A stretch of DNA of 64,000 bases from Bradyrhizobium sp. 186 (GCF_023101685.1 NZ_CP082164.1:3410001-3474000), one strand, 5' to 3'. Numbered from the stretch's first letter, positions 51,735 to 62,554 are shown. Program-made: numbers and translations. Notes: a model not told the origin generated them from the sequence alone.

Positions 51735-52604
51735 ATGACCTCAATCCTCACCAACCTGTTCGATGGCGTTGCCTACGGCATGCTGCTGTTCGTGCTCGCC
51801 TGCGGGCTCGCGGTCACGCTCGGCCTGATGAACTTCGTCAACCTCGCCCACGGCGCCTTCGCCATGGCCGGCGGCTATGTCTGCATGGTGCTGGTCAACC
51901 GGATGGGCTGGCCGTTCTTTGCGGCACTGCCGCTCGCCTTCGTCTCAGCCGCCGCGATCGGCATCGTGCTCGAGCGTCTGCTCTATCGGCACCTCTATGC
52001 GCGCAGCCATCTCGACCAGGTGCTGTTCACGATCGGTCTGACGTTTATGTCGGTCGCGGCCGTCGACTACATTCAGGGATCGTCGCGCGTCTTCATCAAT
52101 CTGCCAGCCGCGCTCCAGGGCCAATTCGACCTGTTCGGCGTCGGCATCGGCCGCTACCGGCTGATGATCATTGTGATCTGCGGTCTGCTCACCATCGCGC
52201 TCCAGATGGTGCTGGCCAAGACGCGTTTCGGCAGCCGCCTGCGCGCTGCGGTTGATGATCCCCGTGCAGCGAGCGGCCTCGGCATCAACGTGCCGCAGGT
52301 GTTCGCCTTTACCTTTGCCTTCGGTTGTGGCCTCGCCGGCCTCGGCGGCGCGCTCAGCGCCGAGATACTCGGCCTCGATCCGTATTTCCCGCTGAAATTC
52401 ATGATCTACTTCCTGATCGTGGTCACCGTCGGCGGCTCGTCGTCGATCACCGGCCCGTTCCTGGCCTCGCTCCTGCTCGGCATCGGCGACGTCGCCGGCA
52501 AGTATTACGTGCCGAAGATGGGCCCCTTCGTGATCTACACCATGATGATCGTGATCCTGATCTGGCGCCCGAACGGCCTGTTCGGCCGCACGGCCACGCG
52601 TTGA
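51735..52604 (+). CDS. livH: Liv-type ABC transporter permease (LivH-like)
   Basis: A 289-residue inner-membrane permease. LFDGVAYGMLLFVLACGLAVTLGLMNFVNLAHGAFAMAGGYV is the standard LivH N-terminus and FAFTFAFGCGLAGLGGALSAEI the coupling region. It follows the binding-protein gene by 185 bp, in which a hairpin and repeat-like DNA occur, and precedes livM by 8 bp. Confidence 0.94.
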   Translation: MTSILTNLFDGVAYGMLLFVLACGLAVTLGLMNFVNLAHGAFAMAGGYVCMVLVNRMGWPFFAALPLAFVSAAAIGIVLERLLYRHLYARSHLDQVLFTIGLTFMSVAAVDYIQGSSRVFINLPAALQGQFDLFGVGIGRYRLMIIVICGLLTIALQMVLAKTRFGSRLRAAVDDPRAASGLGINVPQVFAFTFAFGCGLAGLGGALSAEILGLDPYFPLKFMIYFLIVVTVGGSSSITGPFLASLLLGIGDVAGKYYVPKMGPFVIYTMMIVILIWRPNGLFGRTATR

Positions 52605-52612
52605 GTTCGCCG

Positions 52613-53641
52613 ATGAACGCTTCTTCCGACGTCGGTCATCACGCCCAGCGTCGGGCACGCTGGCACTATGGCGAAGCCGCCTTCTGGCTCGCGGTGCTGG
52701 CCTGCGGCTTCCTGTTTCCGACGCGCTATCTGATCATGACCGACATCTTGCGGCTGGCGCTGTTTGCGATGTCGCTCGATCTCATCCTCGGCTATGCCGG
52801 TATCGTCTCGCTCGGACATGCCGCTTTCTTCGGCGTCGGCGCCTATGCCGCGGGGCTTCTTGCCTTGCATGGGATCATCAACGAGCCCGTGCTTGCGCTG
52901 ATCGTTGCAGGGCTTGCCGCGATGGTGCTCGGCTTCGCCACCAGCTTCCTGGTGATCCGCGGCGTGGACCTTACCCGGCTGATGGTGACGCTCGGCATCG
53001 CGCTGCTCTTGGAAGCGCTCGCCGAGCGCTTCTCCAGCATCACCGGCGGCACCGACGGTCTTCAAGGGATCGAGATGCAGCCGATCTTCGGCGAGATCCC
53101 GTTCGACATGTTTGGCAAGACCGGCTTCTTCTATTCGCTGGCCGTGCTGTTCCTGCTGTTCCTGTTCGCCCGCCGCGTCGTGCACTCGCCGTTCGGCCTA
53201 TCGTTGCGCGCGATCAAGAACAATCCGCTACGTGCCGCGGCGATCGGCATTCCCGTCAACCGCCGCCTGATCGCGATCTACACGCTCGCGGCTTTCTACG
53301 CGGGAATTGCCGGCGCGCTGTTCACCCAGACCACCGCGATCGCCTCGCTGGATGTGTTCGCCTTCGAGCGCTCCGCCGACCTGATGCTGGTGCTCGTGAT
53401 CGGCGGCACGGGCTATCTCTATGGCGGACTGATCGGCGCGGTGCTGTTCCGCATGCTCCAGGAATTGTTCGCCACCATCACGCCGCAATACTGGCAGTTC
53501 TGGATCGGCCTGGTGCTGGTCGTGATCGTGCTGGTCGGCCGCCAGCGTCTGCATCGCTGGGTGCTGTACGCGCCGAATCTCGTGATCAAGCAGATTGCCG
53601 GACGCAAGGCCGTCGTCGCCGTACCGGAGAGCGACGCATGA
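52613..53641 (+). CDS. livM: Liv-type ABC transporter permease (LivM-like)
   Basis: A 342-residue permease with DLILGYAGIVSLGHAAFFGVGAYAAGLL as family signature and GLSLRAIKNNPLRAAAIGIPVNRRLIAIYTLAAFYAGIAGALF as coupling segment. ATG at 52613 is used because upstream codons in this frame are the livH gene read out of phase. The stop overlaps the livG ATG (ATGA). Confidence 0.94.
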   Translation: MNASSDVGHHAQRRARWHYGEAAFWLAVLACGFLFPTRYLIMTDILRLALFAMSLDLILGYAGIVSLGHAAFFGVGAYAAGLLALHGIINEPVLALIVAGLAAMVLGFATSFLVIRGVDLTRLMVTLGIALLLEALAERFSSITGGTDGLQGIEMQPIFGEIPFDMFGKTGFFYSLAVLFLLFLFARRVVHSPFGLSLRAIKNNPLRAAAIGIPVNRRLIAIYTLAAFYAGIAGALFTQTTAIASLDVFAFERSADLMLVLVIGGTGYLYGGLIGAVLFRMLQELFATITPQYWQFWIGLVLVVIVLVGRQRLHRWVLYAPNLVIKQIAGRKAVVAVPESDA

Positions 53642-54393
53642 CCATCGCGCTTGAAACCCAGAACCTCGAAAAGCAGTTCGGTGGCCTGCGCGTCACCCGC
53701 GATCTGTCCCTGAAGATCGAGCAGGGCGCCCGCCATGCGCTGATCGGCCCGAACGGCGCCGGCAAGACCACGGTGATCAATCAGCTCACCGGCGTGCTGA
53801 AGCCGAACTCGGGGCGTATCCTGCTCGAAGGCCAGGACATCACGGACCTTGCCGTGCACAAGCGCGTGCTGCGCGGCCTGTCGCGCACCTTCCAGATCAA
53901 CCAGCTCTATCCCGACCTGACTCCGCTCGAGACCATTGGCCTCGCGGTTTCCGAGCGCCTCGGTCATGGCGGTGACTGGTGGCGGCGGATGGGCACGCGC
54001 AATGACGTCAATGACGAGATCGCCGATTTGCTCGCCCGTTTCCATCTGCTCGACGTCATGAACGAAGAGACCGTGACGCTGCCCTACGGCAAACAGCGCC
54101 TGCTCGAGATCGCGGTGGCGATCGCGGCCAAGCCGCGCGTGCTGCTGCTCGACGAGCCCGCCGCCGGCGTGCCCGAAAGCGAGCGCCACGACATTCTCGC
54201 CGTCGTCGGCGCGTTGCCGCGCGACGTCACCGTGCTGCTGATCGAGCACGACATGGACCTCGTGTTCTCCTTTGCCGATCGCATCTCGGTGCTGGTCTCG
54301 GGCGCGCTGCTCACCGAGGGCCCGCCCGAACAGGTCGCGCGGGACCCGCAGGTCAAGGCGGTCTATCTCGGCGAGGAGGCGGTCAATGTCTGA
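53638..54393 (+). CDS. livG: Liv-type ABC transporter ATP-binding protein (LivG-like)
   Basis: A 251-residue ABC ATPase: Walker A GPNGAGKTT (about residues 38-46), SRTFQINQLYPDLTPLETIGLAV, a signature reduced to LPYGKQRLLEIAVAIA, and Walker B VLLLDEPAAGVP. It overlaps livM upstream by four bases and livF downstream by eight. Confidence 0.94.
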   Translation: MTIALETQNLEKQFGGLRVTRDLSLKIEQGARHALIGPNGAGKTTVINQLTGVLKPNSGRILLEGQDITDLAVHKRVLRGLSRTFQINQLYPDLTPLETIGLAVSERLGHGGDWWRRMGTRNDVNDEIADLLARFHLLDVMNEETVTLPYGKQRLLEIAVAIAAKPRVLLLDEPAAGVPESERHDILAVVGALPRDVTVLLIEHDMDLVFSFADRISVLVSGALLTEGPPEQVARDPQVKAVYLGEEAVNV

Positions 54394-55102
54394 CCTGCTC
54401 GCGATCGAAGCCCTGCGCGCCGGCTATGGCGAGGCGGTCGTGCTGCCGAACATGTCCCTGCGCCTTGCGGAGGGGCAGGTGCTGGCGCTATTGGGGCGCA
54501 ACGGCACCGGCAAGACCACGCTGATCAACTCCATCGTAGGTGTCACCCGCCGCTTCGCCGGCACCATCGCGCTCGCCGGCAGCGATGTCACGACCTTGCG
54601 GCCCGACCAGCGGGCGCGCGCCGGGATCGGCTGGGTACCGCAGGAGCGCAATATCTTCCGCTCCCTGACGGTCGAGGAGAACATGACCGCGGTGGCGCAG
54701 CCCGGCCCCTGGACGGTCGAGAGGGTCTACGAGATGTTCCCGCGGCTGAAGGAGCGGCGGAGCAATTTTGGCAACCAGCTCTCCGGCGGCGAGCAGCAGA
54801 TGCTGGCGATCGGCCGCGCGCTGACCCTCAACCCGAAGGTCCTTCTGCTGGACGAGCCGACCGAGGGCCTTGCCCCCATCATCGTCGAGGAACTGTTGAA
54901 GGCGATCGGCGCCATCACCCGGGCGGGCGGCATCTGCTCGATCATCGTCGAGCAGAATGCGCAAAAGATTCTGGGGCTGGCCGACCGCGTTGTGATATTG
55001 GAGCGCGGAACGATCGTCCACGACGCCCCGAGCGCCGCGCTGAAGGCCGACCCGTCGGTCCTCGAGCGTCATCTCGGCGTCGCAGGGGCGGCGGCCCACT
55101 AA
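54386..55102 (+). CDS. livF: Liv-type ABC transporter ATP-binding protein (LivF-like)
   Basis: A 238-residue ABC ATPase with Walker A GRNGTGKTT, signature LSGGEQQMLAIGRAL, Walker B VLLLDEPTEGLAP and ICSIIVEQNAQKIL. ATG at 54386, with GAGGAGG upstream, gives the usual LivF N-terminus (LLAIEALRAGYGEAVVL). Completes the rightward transporter operon. Confidence 0.94.
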   Translation: MSDLLAIEALRAGYGEAVVLPNMSLRLAEGQVLALLGRNGTGKTTLINSIVGVTRRFAGTIALAGSDVTTLRPDQRARAGIGWVPQERNIFRSLTVEENMTAVAQPGPWTVERVYEMFPRLKERRSNFGNQLSGGEQQMLAIGRALTLNPKVLLLDEPTEGLAPIIVEELLKAIGAITRAGGICSIIVEQNAQKILGLADRVVILERGTIVHDAPSAALKADPSVLERHLGVAGAAAH

Positions 55103-55121
55103 GAAGCCCTGGGAGTCAGAA

Positions 55122-56240
55122 ATGCAGCGAACCAAAGCCCCCTTCCGCGCCGACGAGGTCGGCAGCCTCCTGCGTCCGGCCAAGATCAAGGAAGCCCGCG
55201 CCAGGCTCGAGAAGGGCGAGATTTCGGCCGATGACCTGCGCAAGATCGAGAACATGGAGATCGAGAAGGTCGTGCACAAGCAGGCTTCGGTCGGCTTGAA
55301 GCTCGCGACCGACGGCGAATTCCGCCGCTCCTGGTGGCATTTCGATTTCCTGGCCAAGCTCACCGGCTGCGAGCTGTTTCACCCCGACACCGGCATCCAG
55401 TTCGCGGGCGTGCAGACCCGTCACGACGCGGTGCGGGTGATCGACAAGCTCGACTTTCCCGACGACCACCCGATGCTGGATCACTTCCGCTTCCTGAAGA
55501 AGTATACCGACCAGGCCCACGTCACCGCCAAGATGACGATCCCGTCGCCGGCGGTGCTGCACTTCCGCGGCGGCCGCAAGGCGATCTCCAAGGACGTCTA
55601 TCCCGATCTCGACGCCTTCTACGAGGACCTCGGCAAGACCTACCGGAAAGCCGTCAAGGCCTTCTACGACGCCGGCTGCCGCTACCTCCAGTTCGACGAC
55701 ACCGTGTGGGCCTATCTCTGCTCGCCCGACGAACTGCAGAAGGCGCGCGAGCGCGGCGACAATCCGGAAGGCCTCCAGCAGATCTATGCGCGCGTCATCA
55801 ACTACGCGCTGGCCGAGAAGCCCGCCGACATGGTGGTGACGACGCATGTCTGCCGCGGCAATTTCCGCTCGACCTGGATTTCCTCGGGCGGCTACGAGCC
55901 GGTCGCCGAGACCATGCTCGCCGGCACCAATTACGACGGCTACTTCCTCGAATACGACAGCGACCGCGCCGGCGGCTTCGAACCGCTGCGCTTCCTGCCC
56001 AAGGGCAACAAGGTCGTCGTGGTCGGCGTCATCACCTCGAAATTCGGCGAGCTCGAGAAGAAGGACGACATCAAGCGCCGTCTGGAAGAAGCCGCCAAGT
56101 TCGTACCGTTGGAGCAGCTCGCGCTCTCCCCGCAATGCGGCTTCGCCTCGACCGAGGAAGGCAACATTCTCTCTGAAGAAGAGCAGTGGGCCAAGCTCGG
56201 CCTCGCGGTCGAGATCGCGAAGGAAGTTTGGGGCAACTAG
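55122..56240 (+). CDS. MetE-like (cobalamin-independent) methyltransferase
   Basis: A 372-residue TIM-barrel protein of the MetE C-terminal/YxjG family. Zinc ligands are visible as H and C in TTHVCRGNFRS (about residues 243-253) and C in LSPQCGFAST near the C-terminus; DDTVWAYLCS is the conserved acidic loop. It lacks the N-terminal half of full MetE, so it may use a methyl donor other than methyl-tetrahydrofolate-triglutamate. It follows livF by 19 bp and could be co-transcribed; the metK-ahcY pair lies a few genes downstream. Confidence 0.86.
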   Translation: MQRTKAPFRADEVGSLLRPAKIKEARARLEKGEISADDLRKIENMEIEKVVHKQASVGLKLATDGEFRRSWWHFDFLAKLTGCELFHPDTGIQFAGVQTRHDAVRVIDKLDFPDDHPMLDHFRFLKKYTDQAHVTAKMTIPSPAVLHFRGGRKAISKDVYPDLDAFYEDLGKTYRKAVKAFYDAGCRYLQFDDTVWAYLCSPDELQKARERGDNPEGLQQIYARVINYALAEKPADMVVTTHVCRGNFRSTWISSGGYEPVAETMLAGTNYDGYFLEYDSDRAGGFEPLRFLPKGNKVVVVGVITSKFGELEKKDDIKRRLEEAAKFVPLEQLALSPQCGFASTEEGNILSEEEQWAKLGLAVEIAKEVWGN

Positions 56241-56293
56241 GCCCCACGCAGTCCGTCACGTGAGTGACGGCTAGGCCTCACCACGCTCTCGGT

Positions 56294-56408
56294 GTCGTCC
56301 CGGCGAAGGCCGGGACCCATACCCCCAGGGAGAAGTCGTGGAGCGAGCTGGCAACTACTAGTCTTCGTCAAACCACTTCCTGCGGGTCCCGGCCTTCGCC
56401 GGGACGAC
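56294..56408. repeat. 25-bp perfect inverted repeat at a convergent junction
   Basis: GTCGTCCCGGCGAAGGCC and following bases (56294-56318) are exactly reverse-complemented at 56384-56408, with a 65-bp spacer. Each arm is itself a small hairpin. It lies between the convergent MetE-like and caspase genes and is a REP-type element that probably stops transcription from both sides. Confidence 0.7.
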
Positions 56409-56445
56409 ATCGAGTTTTTAGGCGTGGTCTTCGCCAACTCCGCAG

Positions 56446-58161
56446 TCACCTCTCCGCCAGATACACCTCACCGAGCAACGACGAGTTCGACCACGGCACC
56501 TGCTTGCTCTTCGTGGTCGAGACTACCTCGGCCCGCACCCGCGTCAGCATCTGCTGCACTTCCAGCCCCGGCGTGCCGAGGTGACGGGAGAGGGCGGCGG
56601 AGAACGGTGAGTTGGCGCCTTCGCCGTCGAGGGCGACCTGGCCCGGCGCGGTTGCGAATGCGATCAGCGTGCCGGCGCCCAGCGTTGCACCGGCACCTAG
56701 GCTCGTCGGCGCGGCGAGGCCTGATGCGCTCTCGATGCCGCGATTGGCACCGGCGGACGCGACTTGCTGCGCCATCGGATTGTTGCGGCAGGCATCGAAA
56801 ATCAAAATGTTGGTGCGGACCTGATCGTCGAGGCCGGCCATGATCGTGTCCATGTCGATCATCGCCTCCGTCATGCTGATACCCGCCTTCAGCTCGACGT
56901 CGACGGGAATGAGATAGTTGCGGCCGTCGACCTGCACGCCGTGGCCGGCATAATAGACCACAGCGACCTGCGCCCGTGCGGCCTCGCGCAAAAAGTCGCT
57001 CGTCATCTTCTGCATCGCTGTGCGGTCAAGATCGACGCCCTCCGACACGATGAAGCCGATGTAGCGCAGGCTCTTGGCGACGGCACGGGCGTCGTTGGCC
57101 GGATTGGGCAGCGCTTTGACGTGCGCATAGGCGCCGTTGCCGATGATTAGCGCCATCCGCGTGCCGCGAACGGCCGGAGCAGGCGAGGGGGCTGGCGCTG
57201 CGCCGGTCTGCTGCTGCGCCGGGGCCGCCGGCTGCGTCGTCGGCGACGGCGCATCGCGCGGGATCGGCGCGGCTGCATCCGTGACCAGGGACAGCCGCAC
57301 TTTTGCGGTCGCCTGATTGGCTTTGCTGCCGACATCCGAGGCCACGATCGCCAGCGTCGCCTTGTAATCTTCCCTCGCGCGGTCGTAGTCGCCCTTCGCC
57401 TCATAGGCCAGCGCGCGGTGGGTGTAGCCCGAGATCAGCACGCTGTTCGGCGGCGTCATGATGTTGACCGGCAGCTTCTCCTTCGCAAGCCGGATGGCCT
57501 CGCTGCCGTCGGCAATGGCGCGATCGAGGTCGCCCCTGGCGCGCCAGATCGCGGTGCGGTTGATCAGCGGCTGCGGCAGCGTCGGGTCGAGCCGGATCGC
57601 CTGATTGATGTCGGCAAGCGCGCCGTCGAGCTCGCCGAGCGCCTCCTTCGCGATGCCGCGATTCTGGAACGAGAATGCCGATTTCGGCTCCAGCTTAATC
57701 GTGGCATCGTAGTCGGCGATCGCCTTGGCGTAATCGCCCTTGCCGCGCCAGGCATTGCCGCGGTTGTGGAGGATGGTGCCGCTCGGCGGGCCGAGCTTCA
57801 GCGCATCGTCGAAATCTGCGACCGCGATGTCGTACTCGCCCCTGTCGTAATAGGCCGATCCGCGGAGATTGTAGGCCGCCTGGTTCGGCTGGAGCCGGAT
57901 CGCCTCGGTGGCGTCAGTGATGACTTTTGCGTAGTCGCCCTTCTTGTTCCAGCCCACCGCGCGCCAGAAATAGACGGTGGCGAGCTGCTCGCCCTTGAAC
58001 ACCTTCAGCGCGATGATCTTGTTGCAGGCGTCGATCATCTGGTCCGCCGGCGTGGTGTCGGTGGTGCAGAGCGGCCCGAGCTGGCTGCGCGCCTGCGCTA
58101 GTGCAGGCGCGGACCACAGAATTGCGGCGAGCAGCGAGAGCGCGACGAGCAGGCGGCGCAT
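56446..58161 (-). CDS. secreted TPR protein with C-terminal caspase-like peptidase domain
   Basis: A 571-residue protein. Signal peptide to about residue 22 (ALA-QA). Tetratricopeptide-like repeats fill about residues 40-290 (GDYAKVITDATEAIRLQPNQAAYNLRG and similar). A proline/alanine linker (300-332) leads to a peptidase C14 domain with catalytic H407 in VVYYAGHGVQ and C458 in LIFDACRNNP, the metacaspase/orthocaspase dyad. Presumably periplasmic, it may cut proteins bound through the TPR part. It is monocistronic and divergent from the methyltransferase-like gene. Confidence 0.9.
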   Translation of the reverse strand: MRRLLVALSLLAAILWSAPALAQARSQLGPLCTTDTTPADQMIDACNKIIALKVFKGEQLATVYFWRAVGWNKKGDYAKVITDATEAIRLQPNQAAYNLRGSAYYDRGEYDIAVADFDDALKLGPPSGTILHNRGNAWRGKGDYAKAIADYDATIKLEPKSAFSFQNRGIAKEALGELDGALADINQAIRLDPTLPQPLINRTAIWRARGDLDRAIADGSEAIRLAKEKLPVNIMTPPNSVLISGYTHRALAYEAKGDYDRAREDYKATLAIVASDVGSKANQATAKVRLSLVTDAAAPIPRDAPSPTTQPAAPAQQQTGAAPAPSPAPAVRGTRMALIIGNGAYAHVKALPNPANDARAVAKSLRYIGFIVSEGVDLDRTAMQKMTSDFLREAARAQVAVVYYAGHGVQVDGRNYLIPVDVELKAGISMTEAMIDMDTIMAGLDDQVRTNILIFDACRNNPMAQQVASAGANRGIESASGLAAPTSLGAGATLGAGTLIAFATAPGQVALDGEGANSPFSAALSRHLGTPGLEVQQMLTRVRAEVVSTTKSKQVPWSNSSLLGEVYLAER

Positions 58162-58335
58162 GGCGGCGGTCCCGTAGGAGGAGGAGCGATTGTTTGTTGC
58201 CCGGCAGGGCGCCGGGGTTCACTGCTCCCATCGTTGCGGACGCCGCGAACGAGGTTCTTCGACCAGGTATTCCCTCAGTGGGCAGAATTTGCTACGAGGC
58301 AGGACCCAACCCTTCTGCCCACCTCGTCCCACCCA

Positions 58336-59691
58336 ATGAAAAACGACGAAATCCTGAGCCAAATCACCGAGTTCTGCCGCAAGGCGGACATGGCGGAATC
58401 GACGTTTGGCCGGCGCGCGGTGAACGACGGCAAGCTGGTGCATCGGCTGCGCGAGGGCAAGCGCATCACCATCGACACGCTGGACCGGATCCAGGCCTAC
58501 ATGGCCGCATCGACGACCGGCGGCATGCCGCCGCCGCGGGGACTTCAGGTGCCGCCGGAAAAGCGCGATCCGCGCGGCAATTTCCGTTTTTTCGAGAACC
58601 GGCAAAAATATTTGCTGTTCGTCCACACCTGCAGCGAGAAGCGGGTGATTGCTGACAGGGTCGCGCTGGAGCTTGCCGCCATCCATCCGCGGCCACCGGC
58701 CCTGCGCGTGTTTGACGCCGGCGTCGGCGACGGCACGGTGCTCGCGCGGGTGCTGCGCGCGATGCACCAGCGCTTTCCGCACATGCCCTTCTATGTCGCC
58801 GGCAAGGAGCTCAGCCTTGAGGACGTGCGCCTGACGCTGGAGAAGGTGCCGGACCGGCTGTTCGAGCACCCGGCCTCGGTGTTCGTCTTCACCAACATGT
58901 TTTACGCAGAGGCGCCCTGGCTCACGCCGGCGTCGCCTGCGGCCGCCGCCGCCACCGTCTGGCACGAAGTTCCGCTGCAGGGCGCTTCATCTGGCGAGTT
59001 TGAGACGCAGATCGCGGAGCTGAAGCCGTTTTTGGAGCAGAACTGGCGCGCGGCGATCAGTCCACGGACGGCCATGCCGCGGTACGAGCGGCCCGTCGTC
59101 CTGGTGCTCTATCGCGAGGACCATAGGTTCCTGCTGGATTCGACCATTCCGCGGCCGGGCCAGACCGAAGCCAATTTCGACCTCGTCATTGCATCCCAGC
59201 CCTACCGAGCCCTGTCCTCGGTTAATTTCCGGGCAAAACGGATCATTGCGCCCCTGGCGCGGGCATTGCGGGCAGGTGGCCGCCTGATCGGTATCCACTC
59301 CCATGGTCAGGATCCGGGCATGGAAATGATCCAGGCGATCTGGCCTGGAGAAAATCCTTTCGCGGTCAGCCGTCATGAGCTATTGCGCGCCGTGAAGTAC
59401 GAGCTCGGATCGTTGGGCCGTGACCTAAATTTTAATGCATACGCTGATAACCGCTCGATCTTCAGGTATGATATGGAAGCTTTGCCCAACGAGGTGACCG
59501 GTGCCATCGGAACCTCGACAGCCTTTGCAGCCTGGAATGCGGCAGTGTATGTCGCTCAGATTGAGGATGACCGGTTGACAGAAATGACTCAAAACGGCCG
59601 CACTCTGGATGCCGCCCGAGACGTGCTGCGGAAGTATAACGGGCTCTGGTTTTTCGACGAATCCTACGTCATCTCGCGCCGGCGTGATTGA
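58336..59691 (+). CDS. SAM-methyltransferase-like protein with N-terminal HTH-like segment, upstream of metK
   Basis: A 451-residue protein. Residues 1-55 (ILSQITEFCRKADMAESTFGRRAVNDGKLVHRLREGKRITIDTLDRIQAYM) resemble a small XRE-type helix-turn-helix. The rest has a methyltransferase outline: LRVFDAGVGDGTVLARVLRAM (motif I, about 125-145) and FDLVIASQPYRAL, APLARALRAGGRLIGIHSHG. Two functions together could mean self-regulation or a moonlighting regulator. It lies 61 bp upstream of metK, which makes SAM. ATG at 58336 excludes an upstream stretch with no conserved look. Substrate unknown. Confidence 0.7.
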   Translation: MKNDEILSQITEFCRKADMAESTFGRRAVNDGKLVHRLREGKRITIDTLDRIQAYMAASTTGGMPPPRGLQVPPEKRDPRGNFRFFENRQKYLLFVHTCSEKRVIADRVALELAAIHPRPPALRVFDAGVGDGTVLARVLRAMHQRFPHMPFYVAGKELSLEDVRLTLEKVPDRLFEHPASVFVFTNMFYAEAPWLTPASPAAAAATVWHEVPLQGASSGEFETQIAELKPFLEQNWRAAISPRTAMPRYERPVVLVLYREDHRFLLDSTIPRPGQTEANFDLVIASQPYRALSSVNFRAKRIIAPLARALRAGGRLIGIHSHGQDPGMEMIQAIWPGENPFAVSRHELLRAVKYELGSLGRDLNFNAYADNRSIFRYDMEALPNEVTGAIGTSTAFAAWNAAVYVAQIEDDRLTEMTQNGRTLDAARDVLRKYNGLWFFDESYVISRRRD

Positions 59692-59720
59692 CATAATCCA
59701 AAGGTAAACATCGCCAACGA

Positions 59721-59737
59721 CCGCCGGCTAGCGGCGG
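59721..59737 (+). promoter_or_regulatory. hairpin in the metK leader
   Basis: CCGCCG-GCTAG-CGGCGG forms a 6-bp GC stem 15 bases before the metK ATG and just before the ribosome site AAGGGG (59741-59746). It could modulate translation. It does not match the SAM-II or SAM/SAH riboswitch consensus that I know. Confidence 0.4.
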
Positions 59738-59752
59738 AACAAGGGGTTACTG

Positions 59753-60949
<1,197 letters not shown>

Positions 60950-60958
60950 TCACCGATG

Positions 60959-61050
60959 TCGTTCCGGGACGCCGCGAAAGCGGCGAACCCGGAATCTCGA
61001 ACTTCTGGATTCCGGGTTCGCTCGTTTCACGAGCGCCCCGGAATGACGAG
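60959..61050. repeat. REP-type palindromic element between metK and ahcY
   Basis: Two nested hairpins: CGTTCCGGGACGCCGC near the left end pairs with GCGGCGAACCCGGAAT, and GATTCCGGGTTCGCTCG with CGAGCGCCCCGGAATGACG. It fills most of the metK-ahcY gap and may set the relative expression of the two genes. Confidence 0.6.
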
Positions 61051-61071
61051 CTAAACAAACAGGAACCTCTC

Positions 61072-62493
61072 ATGAACGCGAAGCCCGGCTTCACCGATTA
61101 CATCGTCAAGGACATTTCGCTCGCCGATTTCGGCCGCAAGGAGATCTCGCTCGCCGAGACCGAGATGCCCGGCCTGATGGCCACCCGCGAAGAGTACGGC
61201 CCGAAGCAGTCGCTGAAGGGCGCGCGCATCGCCGGCTCGCTGCACATGACGATCCAGACCGCGGTGCTGATCGAGACGCTGGCCGCTCTCGGCGCAGACA
61301 TCCGCTGGGTCTCCTGCAACATCTATTCGACCCAGGATCACGCCGCCGCCGCGATCGCGGCCGCCGGCATTCCCGTCTTCGCCGTGAAGGGCGAGACGCT
61401 GACCGAATACTGGGACTACACCGCAAAGCTGTTCGACTGGCATGGCGGCGGCACGCCGAACATGATCCTCGATGACGGCGGCGACGCCACCATGCTGGTG
61501 CATGCCGGCGTCCGCGCCGAGAAGGGCGACACCGCCTTCCTCGACAAGCCTACTTCCGAGGAAGAGGAGATCTTCTACGCGCTGGTCAAGAAGTTGCTGA
61601 AGGAGAAGCCGAAGGGCTGGTTCGCCGAGATCGCCAAGAACATCAAGGGCGTCTCGGAAGAGACGACGACGGGCGTGCATCGCCTCTACGAGATGGCGAA
61701 CAAGGGCACGCTGCTGTTCCCCGCCATCAACGTCAACGACAGCGTCACCAAGTCGAAGTTCGACAACCTCTATGGCTGCCGTGAATCGCTGGTCGACGGC
61801 ATCCGCCGCGGTACCGACGTGATGCTGTCAGGCAAGGTCGCGATGGTCGCGGGCTTCGGCGATGTCGGCAAGGGTTCGGCTGCTTCGCTGCGCCAGGCCG
61901 GCTGCCGGGTCTTGGTGTCGGAGGTCGATCCGATCTGCGCGCTCCAGGCCGCGATGGAAGGTTACGAGGTCGTGACGATGGAAGACGCCGCGCCCCGCGC
62001 CGACATCTTCGTCACCGCGACCGGCAACAAGGACATCATTACCATCGAGCACATGCGCGCGATGAAGGATCGTGCCATCGTCTGCAACATCGGTCACTTC
62101 GACAACGAGATCCAGATCGCGTCCCTGCGCAATCTGAAGTGGACCAACATCAAGCCGCAGGTCGACGAGATCGAATTCCCCGACAAGCATCGCATCATCA
62201 TGCTGTCGGAAGGCCGCCTCGTGAACCTCGGCAACGCCATGGGCCATCCGAGCTTCGTGATGTCGGCGTCCTTCACCAACCAGACGCTGGCGCAGATCGA
62301 GCTCTGGGCCAACAACAAGGACGGCAAGTACGAGAAGAAGGTCTACGTGCTGCCGAAGACGCTCGACGAGAAGGTCGCGCGCCTGCACCTCGCCAAGATC
62401 GGCGTCAAGCTCACCGAGCTGCGCAAGGACCAGGCCGACTACATCGGCGTCAAGCAGGAAGGTCCGTACAAGAGCGATCACTACCGCTACTGA
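61072..62493 (+). CDS. ahcY: adenosylhomocysteinase
   Basis: A 473-residue NAD-dependent enzyme that splits S-adenosylhomocysteine to adenosine and homocysteine. Substrate-site residues are seen in [31 protein letters not shown] and YWDYT; NAD binding is [19 protein letters not shown] (about residues 264-282); C-terminal KSDHYRY provides the conserved cofactor-contacting lysine and tyrosine. The usual alphaproteobacterial insertion of about 40 residues (after [19 protein letters not shown]) is present. Confidence 0.97.
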   Translation: MNAKPGFTDYIVKDISLADFGRKEISLAETEMPGLMATREEYGPKQSLKGARIAGSLHMTIQTAVLIETLAALGADIRWVSCNIYSTQDHAAAAIAAAGIPVFAVKGETLTEYWDYTAKLFDWHGGGTPNMILDDGGDATMLVHAGVRAEKGDTAFLDKPTSEEEEIFYALVKKLLKEKPKGWFAEIAKNIKGVSEETTTGVHRLYEMANKGTLLFPAINVNDSVTKSKFDNLYGCRESLVDGIRRGTDVMLSGKVAMVAGFGDVGKGSAASLRQAGCRVLVSEVDPICALQAAMEGYEVVTMEDAAPRADIFVTATGNKDIITIEHMRAMKDRAIVCNIGHFDNEIQIASLRNLKWTNIKPQVDEIEFPDKHRIIMLSEGRLVNLGNAMGHPSFVMSASFTNQTLAQIELWANNKDGKYEKKVYVLPKTLDEKVARLHLAKIGVKLTELRKDQADYIGVKQEGPYKSDHYRY

Positions 62494-62520
62494 GACGCTG
62501 ATCTCATCGATCATCGACGC

Positions 62521-62554
62521 GAAGCCCCGGAGTGATCCGGGGCTTCGTTGTTTT
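62521..62554 (+). terminator. rho-independent terminator after ahcY
   Basis: GAAGCCCCGGA-GTGA-TCCGGGGCTTC is a perfect 11-bp stem followed by GTTGTTTT. It lies 27 bases after the ahcY stop. Confidence 0.85.

Noticed and set aside
59692..59752. Possible SAM riboswitch before metK
   Set aside because: Only one simple hairpin is present; the conserved pseudoknot bases of SAM-II or SAM/SAH riboswitches are not visible and the leader is only 61 bases long.
60950..61071. Possible SAH riboswitch before ahcY
   Set aside because: The stretch is a REP-type double palindrome related to other intergenic repeats, not an aptamer with the SAH consensus.
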